Below, one piece after another: positions 1 to 8,392 of a stretch of DNA of 64,000 nt (within the stretch, counting starts at the first letter, position 1; each line of letters begins with the position of its first letter). Under the pieces are notes generated by a model. The model was not told the origin of the DNA, ran no database searches, and saw nothing but the letters and a program-made list of their open reading frames with translations. The translations under genes were made by a program, and so were the position numbers. This DNA is from Microbacteriaceae bacterium (GTDB lineage: Bacteria > Actinomycetota > Actinomycetes > Actinomycetales > Microbacteriaceae): the NCBI GenBank assembly GCA_027487865.1, contig JAIYCT010000002.1, forward strand, positions 341,038-405,037, given 5' to 3'.

Positions 1-329
1 CCGGACTTGACGCGCTTGCGTCGCATAAGCTTCGGGGCAACCTTGGCGTAATAGGAGATGGCACCAAGCGCTCCGGCAACCTCTTCGAAGGCGTGGGAGC
101 GGGACTTACCGGTTTCTGCCTGGAGCTGGTCCATCATGACATCCTGCTCTTTTGCCAAGATCGCAGCCAATTTTTTGGCAACCAGTGAACGATTCTGAAC
201 CGAGGTGGCCCAGCTGGGTTGCACCACTCGAGCAAGCTGAAATGCCTGCTTGACTTCGTCAGCGCTGAAGGCCTGAATGTCGTGGAGCTTCTCCCCGGTG
301 AGCGGGCTTACGACCGAAATAAGATTCAT
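1..329 (-). CDS. Aldehyde dehydrogenase, N-terminal part (succinate-semialdehyde dehydrogenase-like), cut by window edge
   Basis: The gene reads leftward from an ATG at 327-329 and runs off the window, so only the first 109 residues are visible. They start MNLISVVSPLTGEKLHDIQ and contain the N-terminal aldehyde dehydrogenase pattern (a LARVVQPSWA stretch, then ETGKSRSHAFEEV and a YYAKVAPKLM segment). This is closest in style to the NAD(P)-dependent succinate-semialdehyde dehydrogenase branch, which oxidises succinate semialdehyde to succinate. The catalytic Cys and Glu lie outside the window, so the substrate is inferred. It starts 8 bp after the mrp stop with a weak AGAG ribosome site, so it is probably co-transcribed with mrp. 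A GABA/polyamine pathway lies at the other end of the window, but 57 kb away. Confidence 0.8.
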   Translation of the reverse strand, partial: MNLISVVSPLTGEKLHDIQAFSADEVKQAFQLARVVQPSWATSVQNRSLVAKKLAAILAKEQDVMMDQLQAETGKSRSHAFEEVAGALGAISYYAKVAPKLMRRKRVKS

Positions 330-337
330 AGCTCTAT

Positions 338-1438
338 CTAACGGGGTTTTAGCCCCAAAGATTTCCCATTTAGCCCAATTGGTATTGCTGCAATCTGCTT
401 GGCGAGCTCGAATATTTGCTTGGAAATCTCGTGTTCTGGGTTTGAAGCCACCAGCGGCACACCGTTATCCGAGGACTCTCGCAGCTCGCTACTGATCGGC
501 AGCTGGGCCAACAGCTCGACAGTTTGGCCACTAAGGGCACTCAAGCGATCTGCCACGGCTTGACCGCCGCCTTGGCCAAAGATGTATTGGTTTCCAGAAT
601 CGCTTGGTAGGTAACTGAGATTCTCTATGACTCCGAGAATGTCCTGGCCGGTCTGCAAGCCAATCGCTCCGCTTCGCTCGGCCACTGTGGCAGCGGCAGA
701 CTGCGGGGTGGTAATCACCAGCGAGCGTGCTTTTTTCAAAAGTTGGCCAAGGCTAATTGCAACATCTCCGGTGCCAGGAGGAAGATCTACCAGTAGGTAG
801 TCCAGATCGCCCCAGTAAACATTAGTTAGAAACTGCTCAATTGCCCTGTGCAGCATGGGTCCTCGCCAACCAACCGGTTGGTTGTCGGTGACAAAGAATC
901 CGATCGACATCACCTTCACGCCAAATGCGATCGGCGGCAAAATCAAATCGTCTAGCTGAGTCGGATTCTCGCTAATGCCCAGTTGCCCAGGGATTGAGTA
1001 TCCAAAAATGTCGGCATCTATCAGGCCAACCTTGTGGCCGAGGGAAGCCAGTGCAACCGAGATATTCGTGGTTAACGTGCTCTTTCCGACACCGCCTTTG
1101 CCGCTTCCAACAAAGATAACCTTGGTGAAGTTATCGTCTTGGGCGAACGGGTTGAAACGAACCGGTGCATCGCCGCGCAGCTTTACCTTCAGTTCATCGC
1201 GTTCTGCCTGGGTCATAACAGACATGGTTAGTTCAAAAGAAGAAAAGCTCTCACTCAGCACCTCGCGAACATCGCGCTCTATTTTCTGCGCTGCCGGGCA
1301 ACCTGCGATCGTGAGCTTTACGATGACCTGGGCTGTGGTGTTTGTTTCAGAGGTGATCTCCACCATCCCGAGCTCGGTGATTGGGGCTCTGAGTTCTGGG
1401 TCAATAACCAGCTTCAAAGCGGCTAGCGCTTTGCTCAT
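338..1438 (-). CDS. mrp: Mrp/NBP35-family P-loop ATPase, Fe-S cluster carrier
   Basis: This 366-residue protein has an N-terminal MIP18/DUF59 domain (about residues 1-80, with the TELGMV signature) followed by a ParA-like nucleotide-binding domain. The deviant Walker A motif GKGGVGKS is at residues 113-120, with a later DLPPGTGD motif typical of Mrp/ApbC. Family members carry and transfer Fe-S clusters in the cytosol. The CxxC that binds the cluster in E. coli ApbC is not visible where expected (the segment reads SYLPSDSGNQYIFGQGGG), which may be normal for actinobacterial members but means cluster binding is not shown by the sequence. It overlaps the upstream DUF1003 gene by 4 bp, so the two are an operon. 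Confidence 0.93.
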   Translation of the reverse strand: MSKALAALKLVIDPELRAPITELGMVEITSETNTTAQVIVKLTIAGCPAAQKIERDVREVLSESFSSFELTMSVMTQAERDELKVKLRGDAPVRFNPFAQDDNFTKVIFVGSGKGGVGKSTLTTNISVALASLGHKVGLIDADIFGYSIPGQLGISENPTQLDDLILPPIAFGVKVMSIGFFVTDNQPVGWRGPMLHRAIEQFLTNVYWGDLDYLLVDLPPGTGDVAISLGQLLKKARSLVITTPQSAAATVAERSGAIGLQTGQDILGVIENLSYLPSDSGNQYIFGQGGGQAVADRLSALSGQTVELLAQLPISSELRESSDNGVPLVASNPEHEISKQIFELAKQIAAIPIGLNGKSLGLKPR

Positions 1439-1941
1439 TTGGTCTTTTTAGGCTTGGTCTGCAGCTCTTCTAAAAGCTCTCGCACCACATCGCGCAGTTC
1501 ATCCTTGACGAAATCCTTGGTGGCAACTTCATCCAGGGCAAGCTTTAGCGCTGCGACCTCACGGGCGAGGTATTCGGTGTCAGCTAGGTTTCGCTCAGCT
1601 CTCTGACGATCCTGCTCAAACTTCACTCGGTCTCGGTCATCCTGGCGGTTCTGGGCCAAAAGGATCAAAGGTGCTGCGTAGGAAGCCTGCAGCGAGAGGA
1701 TCAGTGTCAAAAGGCTGAAGTTCAAAGCTCTTGGGTCGTACTGAGCATCTACCGGCGCCAGGGTGTTCCAAGAGAGCCAGATCATCACGATGATGGTCAT
1801 CGTGATTAGGAACGCTCCGGTTCCCATCGCTCGGGCAAAGCTCTCCGAGATGCGGCCAACCGCCTCTTGGTTCATGCTTGGTGCACGGAATACTCTTCGA
1901 GACTTTGGAGTCTCGAGAGGTGATTGATTTCTAGCAATCAT
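1435..1941 (-). CDS. DUF1003 family membrane protein
   Basis: This 168-residue protein has a basic N-terminus, two hydrophobic segments (about residues 41-60 and 73-96) and a long charged, probably coiled-coil C-terminal tail (about 97-168, rich in Arg, Glu and Lys). The segment between the helices, with ALNFSLLTLILSLQASYAAP, is the DUF1003 signature. The family is uncharacterised; in actinobacteria it commonly sits between a CBS/MgtE_N protein and Mrp, exactly as here. Its ATG overlaps the TGA of the upstream CBS gene and its end overlaps mrp by 4 bp. It probably lies in the cytoplasmic membrane with the tail in the cytosol. No catalytic motif was seen. Confidence 0.9.
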   Translation of the reverse strand: MIARNQSPLETPKSRRVFRAPSMNQEAVGRISESFARAMGTGAFLITMTIIVMIWLSWNTLAPVDAQYDPRALNFSLLTLILSLQASYAAPLILLAQNRQDDRDRVKFEQDRQRAERNLADTEYLAREVAALKLALDEVATKDFVKDELRDVVRELLEELQTKPKKTK

Positions 1942-3173
1942 CAGTCCTCACTTCTCCAGTCATCCGGTAGCAGGTGGTCCAAAACGTCGTCCACGGTAAC
2001 AACACCGAGCATGTGTCGCTCGGCGTCAACCACCGGCAGGGCAACCAGGTCATAGGTTGCAAGGTCACGGTGAATCTGCGAAATGGAGGTATCGACGTGG
2101 ATTGGCTCTTGATCTGAATCCAGTAGCGATGCCAATCTTTCGTGCGGCGGATAGCGCAGCAGTTTTTGGAAGTGAACTACGCCTAGGTACTTACCGGTTG
2201 GGGTCTCATAGGGCGGCAGCGTCACAAAGACCTGAGCAGCTAGAACTGGCTCGACTTCTTTGCGTCGAATCAGTGCCATCGCCTCTGCCACGGTGGTGTC
2301 GGCAGCACAAATGATTGGCTCCGGGGTCATCATTCCACCGGCGGTATACGGTTCATACTTCAAAAGTTGGCGAATATCATCCGCTTCCTCTTGGTCCATC
2401 AGATCCAAAAGGGTCTCGGTGCGCTCTTTCGAAAGATTCTGCATAAGGTCGGCTGCGTCGTCAGGATCCATGAGATCCAAAACCTCGGCTGCACGTTCAT
2501 CCTCGAGTTCGTTCATGATCTCGAGCTGCTCTTCTTCAGGTAGCTCTTCTAGTAGATCCGCCAGGCGCTCGTCGTCGAGCTCCTCTGCCAGAGCAATCAT
2601 TCGGTCTTCAGGTAGTTCCAGCACTGCGGTTGCCAAGTCTGCTGGCCGAAGGTCGGCGACTGTTGACAGTAGCTGCTGTGCATCTTGCTCAGCCGGGTTT
2701 TGCTTGTTCTCCTGAACGTCTTGCCACATCACGAACTCAGTTGGACCCTTGGCAAAAGGAAGGGCGGTGTTCTTGGGTCGGCGGACAAAAAGCTCGCTTA
2801 GTTCCCAGTCACCACGCTTGTTTTTCTCGATCGCGAAGTCTTCGATGGTGGCATCGCCGGAGCCATCCAGCAGGGTGACCTTGCGGCCGAGAATCTCAGC
2901 AATAGCCCTTACCTCTTGACCGCGCTGAGAGAAGCGGCGAAGGTCAATAAAGCCATTGGTCATCAGTTGTCCCGGTGCAATTGCGGTGACTCGTGCCACC
3001 GGAAGAAAGACTCTTCTGCGGCCAGAAATCTCAATCACAAAGCCGGTTGCGCGAGGAGGAAGAGACTTTCGGTACGCCATTAGAACGTCAATGACTTTTC
3101 CAACTCGATCACCGAGTGGGTCAAAGACGCCACAGCTCGCCAATCTGGCTACGAATACTCTGGTTGCGCTCAC
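1941..3173 (-). CDS. MgtE_N and CBS domain protein without a transport domain
   Basis: The order is a PRC-barrel-like N-terminal half (about residues 1-150), an acidic helical repeat typical of the MgtE intracellular domain (about 150-265, with repeated ELPEE and MDPDDAADL units), then two CBS motifs (about 270-400). The membrane part of the magnesium transporter MgtE is absent, so this is a soluble sensor-like relative rather than a channel; its ligand is unknown. I start it at the GTG at 3171-3173 (MSATRVFVARLA...). That matches how I recall homologues beginning, and a TANNNT box (TAAGGT) lies 7 nt upstream, suggesting a leaderless message. An upstream TTG at 3200 would add nine residues. 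It is first in the operon with DUF1003 and mrp. Confidence 0.88.
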   Translation of the reverse strand: MSATRVFVARLASCGVFDPLGDRVGKVIDVLMAYRKSLPPRATGFVIEISGRRRVFLPVARVTAIAPGQLMTNGFIDLRRFSQRGQEVRAIAEILGRKVTLLDGSGDATIEDFAIEKNKRGDWELSELFVRRPKNTALPFAKGPTEFVMWQDVQENKQNPAEQDAQQLLSTVADLRPADLATAVLELPEDRMIALAEELDDERLADLLEELPEEEQLEIMNELEDERAAEVLDLMDPDDAADLMQNLSKERTETLLDLMDQEEADDIRQLLKYEPYTAGGMMTPEPIICAADTTVAEAMALIRRKEVEPVLAAQVFVTLPPYETPTGKYLGVVHFQKLLRYPPHERLASLLDSDQEPIHVDTSISQIHRDLATYDLVALPVVDAERHMLGVVTVDDVLDHLLPDDWRSED

Positions 3174-3180
3174 AGAGATA

Positions 3181-3186
3181 ACCTTA
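3181..3186 (-). promoter_or_regulatory. Predicted -10 box of a leaderless promoter (CBS protein)
   Basis: On the minus strand TAAGGT is followed by 7 nt and then the GTG at 3173. It fits the TANNNT pattern of actinobacterial leaderless promoters, where transcription begins at or next to the start codon. Inference from sequence only. Confidence 0.45.
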
Positions 3187-3220
3187 TTCGCCAAATGCAA
3201 ACTTCTGGCAAAATGCTCAC

Positions 3221-3736
3221 ATGACCGATGCCCGATCTAACCCTAAAAGTGGCCGTCTTGGACCTATTGTTCCCAAGGGCCACTCGCTTGGTGAGTTTCC
3301 AAATTACCAAGATGCCACCAAGTTGGTGGAACGCCTCATTGCTGGCGACTTCGCGCCAAATAAGATTTCGATCATTGGTCACGATCCAGTTTTGGTGGAG
3401 AAAGTCCGCACCCGCCTGGGCTACGGGCGAGTAGCGCTCTCAGGTGCTATCACTGGTTTTTGGATGGGTTTGATTTTTGCCCTTTTGATTGGCGCTGGGA
3501 TTGAGGTTTCACCAGAAGGCGGAATGAGCTATCTGCCGCAGCAGTTCTTCTCGGTTCTGGTGGTAGCGGCAGGCCTTGGCATGCTGTTCCAAATCATTAG
3601 ATTCTCGACAACTAAAAACAAGCGATCGTTTTTATCATCGCAAATGCCAATTGCCACTCGCTATGAAGTCATCGTTCCAAACGAGGATGCGCTACCAGCA
3701 CTCAAGATTCTAGGTTTAGCCGGCAGCTCCGAGTAG
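3221..3736 (+). CDS. General stress protein 17M-like membrane protein (YflT family)
   Basis: This 171-residue protein begins with the general-stress-protein 17M fold: a pattern of PxGHSLGEFPNYQDATKLV followed by a basic-acidic domain ending IIGHDPVLVEKVR (about residues 20-75). Two hydrophobic segments follow (about 80-100 and 112-130) and a short basic tail. In actinobacteria such proteins are annotated as general stress protein or hypothetical membrane protein; no enzyme activity is known. It is divergent from the CBS gene. The upstream CAAAAT, 6 nt before the ATG, may be a -10 box of a leaderless transcript. Its last 21 bp overlap the end of the convergent pepP gene. Confidence 0.82.
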   Translation: MTDARSNPKSGRLGPIVPKGHSLGEFPNYQDATKLVERLIAGDFAPNKISIIGHDPVLVEKVRTRLGYGRVALSGAITGFWMGLIFALLIGAGIEVSPEGGMSYLPQQFFSVLVVAAGLGMLFQIIRFSTTKNKRSFLSSQMPIATRYEVIVPNEDALPALKILGLAGSSE

Positions 3737-5113
3737 TTCCTGGGCATACCAGGCTTCAAGTTCAGCTGTGGTTCTTGGCAATGCGGCTGAGAGATTCTCG
3801 ACACCGGTCTCAGTAACCAAGACGTCATCTTCGATTCTCACACCAATTCCGCGGAATTCCACCGGAACGGTTAGGTCATTGGCGTGGAAATAAAGCCCTG
3901 GCTCGATGGTGAAAACCATGCCTGGCTGCAAGATGCCCTCTTGATACATCTCACGTCTGGCTTGGGCGCAGTCGTGCACATCCATGCCTAGGTGGTGGCT
4001 GGTGCCGTGCACCATGTAGCGGCGGTGGTGCTGGTTCTCCGCCTTCAGAGACTCTTCTAGGGTCACCGGCAAGAAGCCAAACTCGGACACCTTTTGGGCA
4101 ATAACCTCAATGGCTGCGTTGTGGATGTCCTTGAACTTGATTCCCGGTTTAGCAATATCAAAGGCAGCGTCCGCTGCGGCTAACACCGCATCGTAAATCT
4201 GCTTTTGCTGCTGAGTGAACTTACCGTTGACTGGAATGGTCCTGGTTATATCGGCCGTGTAGAGCGAATCAAGTTCGACACCGGCATCAACCAGAATCAG
4301 ATCTCCCGGCTTTACCTCACCGTCGTTGTTGGTCCAGTGCAGGGTGCAGGCGTGTGCACCGGCTGCCGCAATGGTTCCATAGCCGAGGTCATAACCCTCA
4401 AGACGTGCTCGGGAGTAAAAAGCGGTCTCCACCACGCGCTCACCGCGGGAGTGGGTCGTAGCCTTTGGAAGCGAGCGAGCGACATCACCAAATCCGCGAA
4501 TCGAGACGTTTACCGCCTCACGCATTTGGGAAATCTCGTAGTCATCCTTGATAAATCTCAAGGTGGAGAGAGCCTCTGCGAGTTTTGCATTCTTTGGAGT
4601 AACCACCTTGCCGATTTTCTCCAGGTGCTTTGGCAACTTTGCCAGATCTTCGGTTTCGATACCGAGCTGGTTAGCGACCTGCAGAAGGCTTGGTCTTGCT
4701 CCAACCCAGAATTCGCCAATCATCGGGTTTGCAAAAAACTCATCAGAGTTCTTGTCCGCGGTCGGCATTAGATAGAGAGTTGAGTGGACCTTGGTCTTAC
4801 GAGCATCAATCACCAATACCGAACCTGGAACGGTTGCAGAACCCCAGCCGGTCAGGTGAGCAAATCCAGAAAATGGGCGATAGCGGTATTCATCGTCATT
4901 CGAGCGAACCTTTGGTTCCCCGGCCGCAATCACTAGAACCTTGCCCTTGAACTGCTTGGCAATTTCCGCTCTGCGCTTCTCGGTGAAGTCCGCAACCTCC
5001 CAACGAGAGGTTTCCTGCCCTTGAGAATCATCCCAACCTGAGGCGATGTACTTCAGAAAGGTTTTAGATTGTGGCGTGCGCGATCTGTTGGTCGGCTTTG
5101 ACTTTTTTCCCAT
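3716..5113 (-). CDS. pepP: Xaa-Pro aminopeptidase (aminopeptidase P, M24B)
   Basis: A 465-residue cytosolic metallopeptidase that removes N-terminal residues preceding proline. An N-terminal creatinase-like domain (about residues 40-175) precedes the pita-bread catalytic domain. The five metal ligands are visible: Asp276 (ILVDAG), Asp288 (YTADITR), His373 (HGTSHHLGMDVHD), Glu404 (IEPGLY) and Glu428 (VRIEDD). I use the ATG at 5111-5113 (MGKKSKPTNRSR). A reading frame extends 12 residues further, but that would overlap the divergent PHP gene start, and the GAGAAT box 6 nt before this ATG supports a leaderless start here. The 3' end overlaps the convergent stress-protein gene by 21 bp. Confidence 0.95.
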   Translation of the reverse strand: MGKKSKPTNRSRTPQSKTFLKYIASGWDDSQGQETSRWEVADFTEKRRAEIAKQFKGKVLVIAAGEPKVRSNDDEYRYRPFSGFAHLTGWGSATVPGSVLVIDARKTKVHSTLYLMPTADKNSDEFFANPMIGEFWVGARPSLLQVANQLGIETEDLAKLPKHLEKIGKVVTPKNAKLAEALSTLRFIKDDYEISQMREAVNVSIRGFGDVARSLPKATTHSRGERVVETAFYSRARLEGYDLGYGTIAAAGAHACTLHWTNNDGEVKPGDLILVDAGVELDSLYTADITRTIPVNGKFTQQQKQIYDAVLAAADAAFDIAKPGIKFKDIHNAAIEVIAQKVSEFGFLPVTLEESLKAENQHHRRYMVHGTSHHLGMDVHDCAQARREMYQEGILQPGMVFTIEPGLYFHANDLTVPVEFRGIGVRIEDDVLVTETGVENLSAALPRTTAELEAWYAQELLGAAG

Positions 5114-5118
5114 GCCAC

Positions 5119-5125
5119 TATTCTC
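5119..5125. promoter_or_regulatory. Overlapping divergent -10 boxes between pepP and the PHP gene
   Basis: Only 17 bp separate the two start codons. On the plus strand TATTCT (5119-5124) lies 6 nt before the GTG at 5131. On the minus strand GAGAAT (5120-5125 read backwards) lies 6 nt before the ATG at 5113. The two boxes share five base pairs, so both genes are predicted to be leaderless and their promoters should compete. Confidence 0.5.
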
Positions 5126-5130
5126 TACCT

Positions 5131-6000
5131 GTGATCGACCTTCATGCACACACTAATTTTTCGGATGGCAAGGATACCCCAACCGAATTGGTGCAAAATG
5201 CCGCCCGGGCCGGGATTCAGGTGCTGGCAATCACCGATCATGACACCGTAGCCGGCTGGGATGAAGCGATTCAGGCTGCCCAGAACTTCGGCATTGGGTT
5301 GATACCCGGAATTGAAGTTTCAACTCGAGCGGTAACGCCATCTGGCCATGGCGTAAGCGTTCATATGCTGGCCTACTTGCCAGATCCAAATGATCAAGCG
5401 CTGATTGGTGCGCTGAACCGCACCAAAGAATCCAGAATGGTTCGCGCTCGCGAGATGGTGTCGAGGCTCTCGAAGGATTACCCAATTGACTTTGAATTGG
5501 TGCTCAGGCAACTTCCTGAAGGTTCAACTATTGGCAGACCGGCAATCGCCGATGCCCTGGTTGAAGCCGGGATCGTGCCAACCCGCTCAGATGCCTTTAC
5601 CTCGATTTTGCATCGGACTTCCAGTTACTACGTCTCGGAGAAATCCCTGGACACCATTGAAGCAATTGGTTTGATCAAACGTGCCGGGGGAGTAACCGTC
5701 ATGGCTCACCCGCTAATTGATTTTCCTCCGGGTGCAAAGCGGGAGGATCTTCCAAGGGCTCACTTTGAAACCTTGATTGAGGCAGGGCTGGATGGCTTGG
5801 AGGTAGATCACCGAGCTGTGCCAGATGTTGCAAGGCACTGGCTAAGGGATATGGCCCTAAAGCACAACCTGATTGTTACCGGTTCCTCGGATTACCACGG
5901 GGTGGGCGGCAAAGACAACCTACTTGGCGAAAATGTCACCTCGCCCGAGATGCTTCAACGAATTATTGATCAAGCCTCAGGCTTTGAACCACTCACATAG
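5131..6000 (+). CDS. PHP-domain metal-dependent phosphoesterase (RNase AM/YciV-like)
   Basis: A 289-residue protein with the PHP fold. The first metal motif DLHAHTNFSDGKDTP is at residues 3-17, followed by ITDHDT (about 34-39), an EVS segment, MAHPLIDFP (about 192-200), and a final SSDYHG motif near residue 252. Family members include E. coli YciV/RNase AM, a 5'-3' exoribonuclease that also hydrolyses pAp-type nucleotides, but substrates across the family vary. I start it at the GTG at 5131, because an upstream in-frame start would run back into pepP and TATTCT lies 6 nt before this GTG. It overlaps the convergent helicase gene by 31 bp. Confidence 0.9.
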   Translation: MIDLHAHTNFSDGKDTPTELVQNAARAGIQVLAITDHDTVAGWDEAIQAAQNFGIGLIPGIEVSTRAVTPSGHGVSVHMLAYLPDPNDQALIGALNRTKESRMVRAREMVSRLSKDYPIDFELVLRQLPEGSTIGRPAIADALVEAGIVPTRSDAFTSILHRTSSYYVSEKSLDTIEAIGLIKRAGGVTVMAHPLIDFPPGAKREDLPRAHFETLIEAGLDGLEVDHRAVPDVARHWLRDMALKHNLIVTGSSDYHGVGGKDNLLGENVTSPEMLQRIIDQASGFEPLT

Positions 6001-7286
6001 TTGCGAGAGCGGTTGCGATCGCGCCTAGGTGCTTGCTTAGTCGGTTCGGTTCTGGCAGGTTGCTGCTGCTTTGGCTTTGAATCCTTTGCCGGCTCTCTAG
6101 TTGAGCGGGCAATGCGACCCTTGGTTCCCACAGCAATCCCGAGCTCCTCATAAAGGTGAGGGGAGTTCGAGTAAGTCTCCTGTGGCTCAGGCTTTTCCAG
6201 CTCTAGTTCGCGGTTGATGTGAACCCAACGAGCCATGTCATCCCAGTCCACAAAGGTAACTGCAACGCCGAGCTTTCCAGCGCGACCGGTTCTACCGATG
6301 CGGTGTAGATAAGCCTTTTCATCCTCAGGAACCGAGTAGTTGATTACGTGGGTAACGTCGTCAACGTCAATTCCACGAGCCGCGACCTCGGTTGCCACCA
6401 GGATGTCTTTTTTACCGGCGCGGAAGTTTGCCATCGAACGCTCGCGAGCTTCCTGGCTCATGTCTCCGTGCAGCGCGGTGGCATTAAAGCCACGGTCGAT
6501 TAGCTCCTCGGAAAGCTTTGCGCTGGTGCGCTTGGTGCGAACGAAGATCACGGTCTTACCGCGTCCCTCGGCCTGCAAGATGCGACCGACTACTTCGTCC
6601 TTATCCATCGAGTGAGCGCGGTAAACAAACTGCTTGATGTCAGCTTTGGTCTTACCCTCATCCGGATCTTGCACACGAATGTGAATAGGTCGGTTTTGGT
6701 AACGACGGGCGAGATTCAGAATCGCTGCCGGCATGGTCGCGGAGAACAGCATGGTCTGGCGCCCGGCAGGGGTGAAGCTAAATAGCTTCTCAACATCCGG
6801 CAAGAAACCAAGATCCAGCATCTCATCGGCCTCATCCAGCACCATGAACTTGATCTTTCCCAAATCCAAAAGCTTTTGCTTGGCAAGGTCGATTAGTCGA
6901 CCCGGGGTTCCAACTACTACCTGAGCACCAGCCTTGATCTGAGCAATCTGACCTTCGTAAGCCTTGCCGCCATAGATGGCTGCAATTTGGGTGCTTCGGT
7001 TTGAAGCAGCGAGTTCTAGGTCCTCTGCAACCTGAACAGCAAGTTCACGGGTTGGAACCACAACCAGCGCCTGAACGCCGTGCTCTGGGTCTTTTCCAAG
7101 GGACTGCAATAGCGGAAGGCCAAAGCCTAGGGTCTTGCCGGTGCCGGTCTTGGCCTGTCCGATGACGTCAGTTCCAGATAACGCAACTGGAATAGCTTGT
7201 TCCTGAATTGGGAATGGACTGGTGATCGATTTGGAATCTAAAGCGGCACAGATGTCCTCATCTATGCCAAGGGAACGAAAGTTCAA
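5970..7286 (-). CDS. DEAD-box ATP-dependent RNA helicase
   Basis: A 438-residue RNA helicase that unwinds or remodels RNA using ATP. In order are visible the Q motif (SPFPIQEQAIP), Walker A AKTGTGKT (about residues 45-52), PTRELA, VLDEADEMLD (DEAD box), SAT, and the C-terminal HRIGRTGRAG. The last 60 residues are a low-complexity basic tail rich in Lys, Arg, Gln and Pro, as is common for RNA-binding tails. The start is a TTG at 7284-7286 preceded by a GGAGAG ribosome site. A homologous helicase gene sits next to the ferritin-like and DUF3107 genes in mycobacteria (the rhlE-like region), as it does here. Confidence 0.95.
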   Translation of the reverse strand: MNFRSLGIDEDICAALDSKSITSPFPIQEQAIPVALSGTDVIGQAKTGTGKTLGFGLPLLQSLGKDPEHGVQALVVVPTRELAVQVAEDLELAASNRSTQIAAIYGGKAYEGQIAQIKAGAQVVVGTPGRLIDLAKQKLLDLGKIKFMVLDEADEMLDLGFLPDVEKLFSFTPAGRQTMLFSATMPAAILNLARRYQNRPIHIRVQDPDEGKTKADIKQFVYRAHSMDKDEVVGRILQAEGRGKTVIFVRTKRTSAKLSEELIDRGFNATALHGDMSQEARERSMANFRAGKKDILVATEVAARGIDVDDVTHVINYSVPEDEKAYLHRIGRTGRAGKLGVAVTFVDWDDMARWVHINRELELEKPEPQETYSNSPHLYEELGIAVGTKGRIARSTREPAKDSKPKQQQPARTEPTKQAPRRDRNRSRNYVSGSKPEA

Positions 7287-7339
7287 GAATTCTCTCCATT
7301 AATTCGCCACTCCCGTTAGTGGGATGCGGTCGCAAGTTA

Positions 7340-7345
7340 TAAGCT
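7340..7345 (+). promoter_or_regulatory. Predicted leaderless -10 box (ferritin-like gene)
   Basis: TAAGCT lies exactly 6 nt before the GTG at 7352, and no ribosome binding site is visible between. This fits leaderless initiation. Confidence 0.4.
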
Positions 7346-7351
7346 TTTCAG

Positions 7352-8110
7352 GTGTTGGATTGGTTGCGCAGACTCCGCAAGGTGTCCCAGAAGCTTTCGC
7401 TCCCCTCGCGTGATGCGAGCTCGGGTAGAAGCCAAATTCAACTCAACCCTGCCAAGCTTACTCCTTCGCCTGAAATCTACCTAGGTCGGCTTGCTCACCT
7501 CACGGTCAGCATCGCAGAGCAGCTAGACCAGCAGTCGGAAACAGCGGGCGATCAAACTCTTTCTAAGAAGCTTCACCTGCTCTCGAATAAGTACTACTCA
7601 AGGCACGCAGAGCTGGTTCCGCTGCTCGCAAAATTGGATGTGGTCCCAAGCGACCTAGAAGCGCTTTACGGCAGCTCAATCAATCAGCTGCTCAGTAGAA
7701 CCAAGGGCGCAGACTTCTTTGAGGAGATGATGCGCGACTACATCGTGTTTGGCATGCTGGAGGACTCTTTCCGCAAGTTGGCAAGGGGACTAACCCCTGC
7801 ACGACGGATAAAGGTTGAAGAGCTTTTGTCTCACCAGGAGCTTGAGAAGCTAGCGCAGGCCACGCTGTTTGACGCAATTTCTCAAGATCCAAGGCTTGGT
7901 CAGCGACTGGCGCTTTTTGGGCGCATGGTGGTGGCGGACTGCCTATTGGAGATTAGAAACTCAATCAGTTTTGAAAAGGTTTTGGTCACCGGGTCATTCA
8001 ATAACGATGCCGACCGAACCCGCGCTCAGTTCAAAACACTCGAGCCATACACCTCAGAGTTGATCGCAGCGCACACCGTGCGGATGGATCAACTAGGCCT
8101 TTCCGCCTAG
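7352..8110 (+). CDS. Ferritin-like fold protein (MiaE-like superfamily)
   Basis: A 252-residue, largely helical protein of the actinobacterial ferritin-like group usually found beside DUF3107 and a DEAD-box helicase. Candidate diiron ligands occur in helical segments such as YYSRHAEL (about residues 84-91), FFEEMMRDY (about 126-134) and LEDSFRKL (about 140-147). The family is related to the tRNA hydroxylase MiaE, but the substrate of this branch is unknown and I do not claim tRNA hydroxylation. The first 40 residues are basic and Ser-rich and look like a poorly conserved extension. The GTG start has TAAGCT 6 nt upstream. The 3' end overlaps a convergent small membrane-protein gene by 18 bp. 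Confidence 0.78.
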   Translation: MLDWLRRLRKVSQKLSLPSRDASSGRSQIQLNPAKLTPSPEIYLGRLAHLTVSIAEQLDQQSETAGDQTLSKKLHLLSNKYYSRHAELVPLLAKLDVVPSDLEALYGSSINQLLSRTKGADFFEEMMRDYIVFGMLEDSFRKLARGLTPARRIKVEELLSHQELEKLAQATLFDAISQDPRLGQRLALFGRMVVADCLLEIRNSISFEKVLVTGSFNNDADRTRAQFKTLEPYTSELIAAHTVRMDQLGLSA

Positions 8111-8392
8111 GCGAATCTCGGCCAACTTCTTTTCCTCGGCCAACGCCCTAGTGCGGGCGAGGTAACGAGTTCCGAAAATCATTGCGGCAGGCATGGCCAA
8201 CATCACGATGAACCAGATCCAGGCTTCGTCGTAGTGAAAACCAGCCCAGGTGAGAATCAGCCAAATCAATGAACCCGAGACTAGAGATATACCAGCCGGG
8301 ACCAGCTTGCCGTAGTACTCGGAACTCGGAAGCACGAAAGGTGCTACCAGAGCCAAGATTGCGGCGTATGCCAATAGAACCAAAATCTCCAT
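8093..8392 (-). CDS. Small membrane protein of unknown function
   Basis: The 99-residue product has three hydrophobic stretches (about residues 2-20, 30-50 and 57-75) and a charged cytosolic tail with several Lys and Glu. I do not recognise a family. Its ATG overlaps the TAA stop of DUF3107 (TAATG), so the two are translationally coupled, and a link with DUF3107 is plausible. It overlaps the ferritin-like gene by 18 bp at the 3' end. Confidence 0.75.
   Translation of the reverse strand: MEILVLLAYAAILALVAPFVLPSSEYYGKLVPAGISLVSGSLIWLILTWAGFHYDEAWIWFIVMLAMPAAMIFGTRYLARTRALAEEKKLAEIRLGGKA

Noticed and set aside
975-1451. Long plus-strand frame antisense to mrp
   Set aside because: Ser/Pro-rich shadow of the mrp coding strand with no family resemblance. 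Similar shadows inside rho, prfA and the helicases were also left out.
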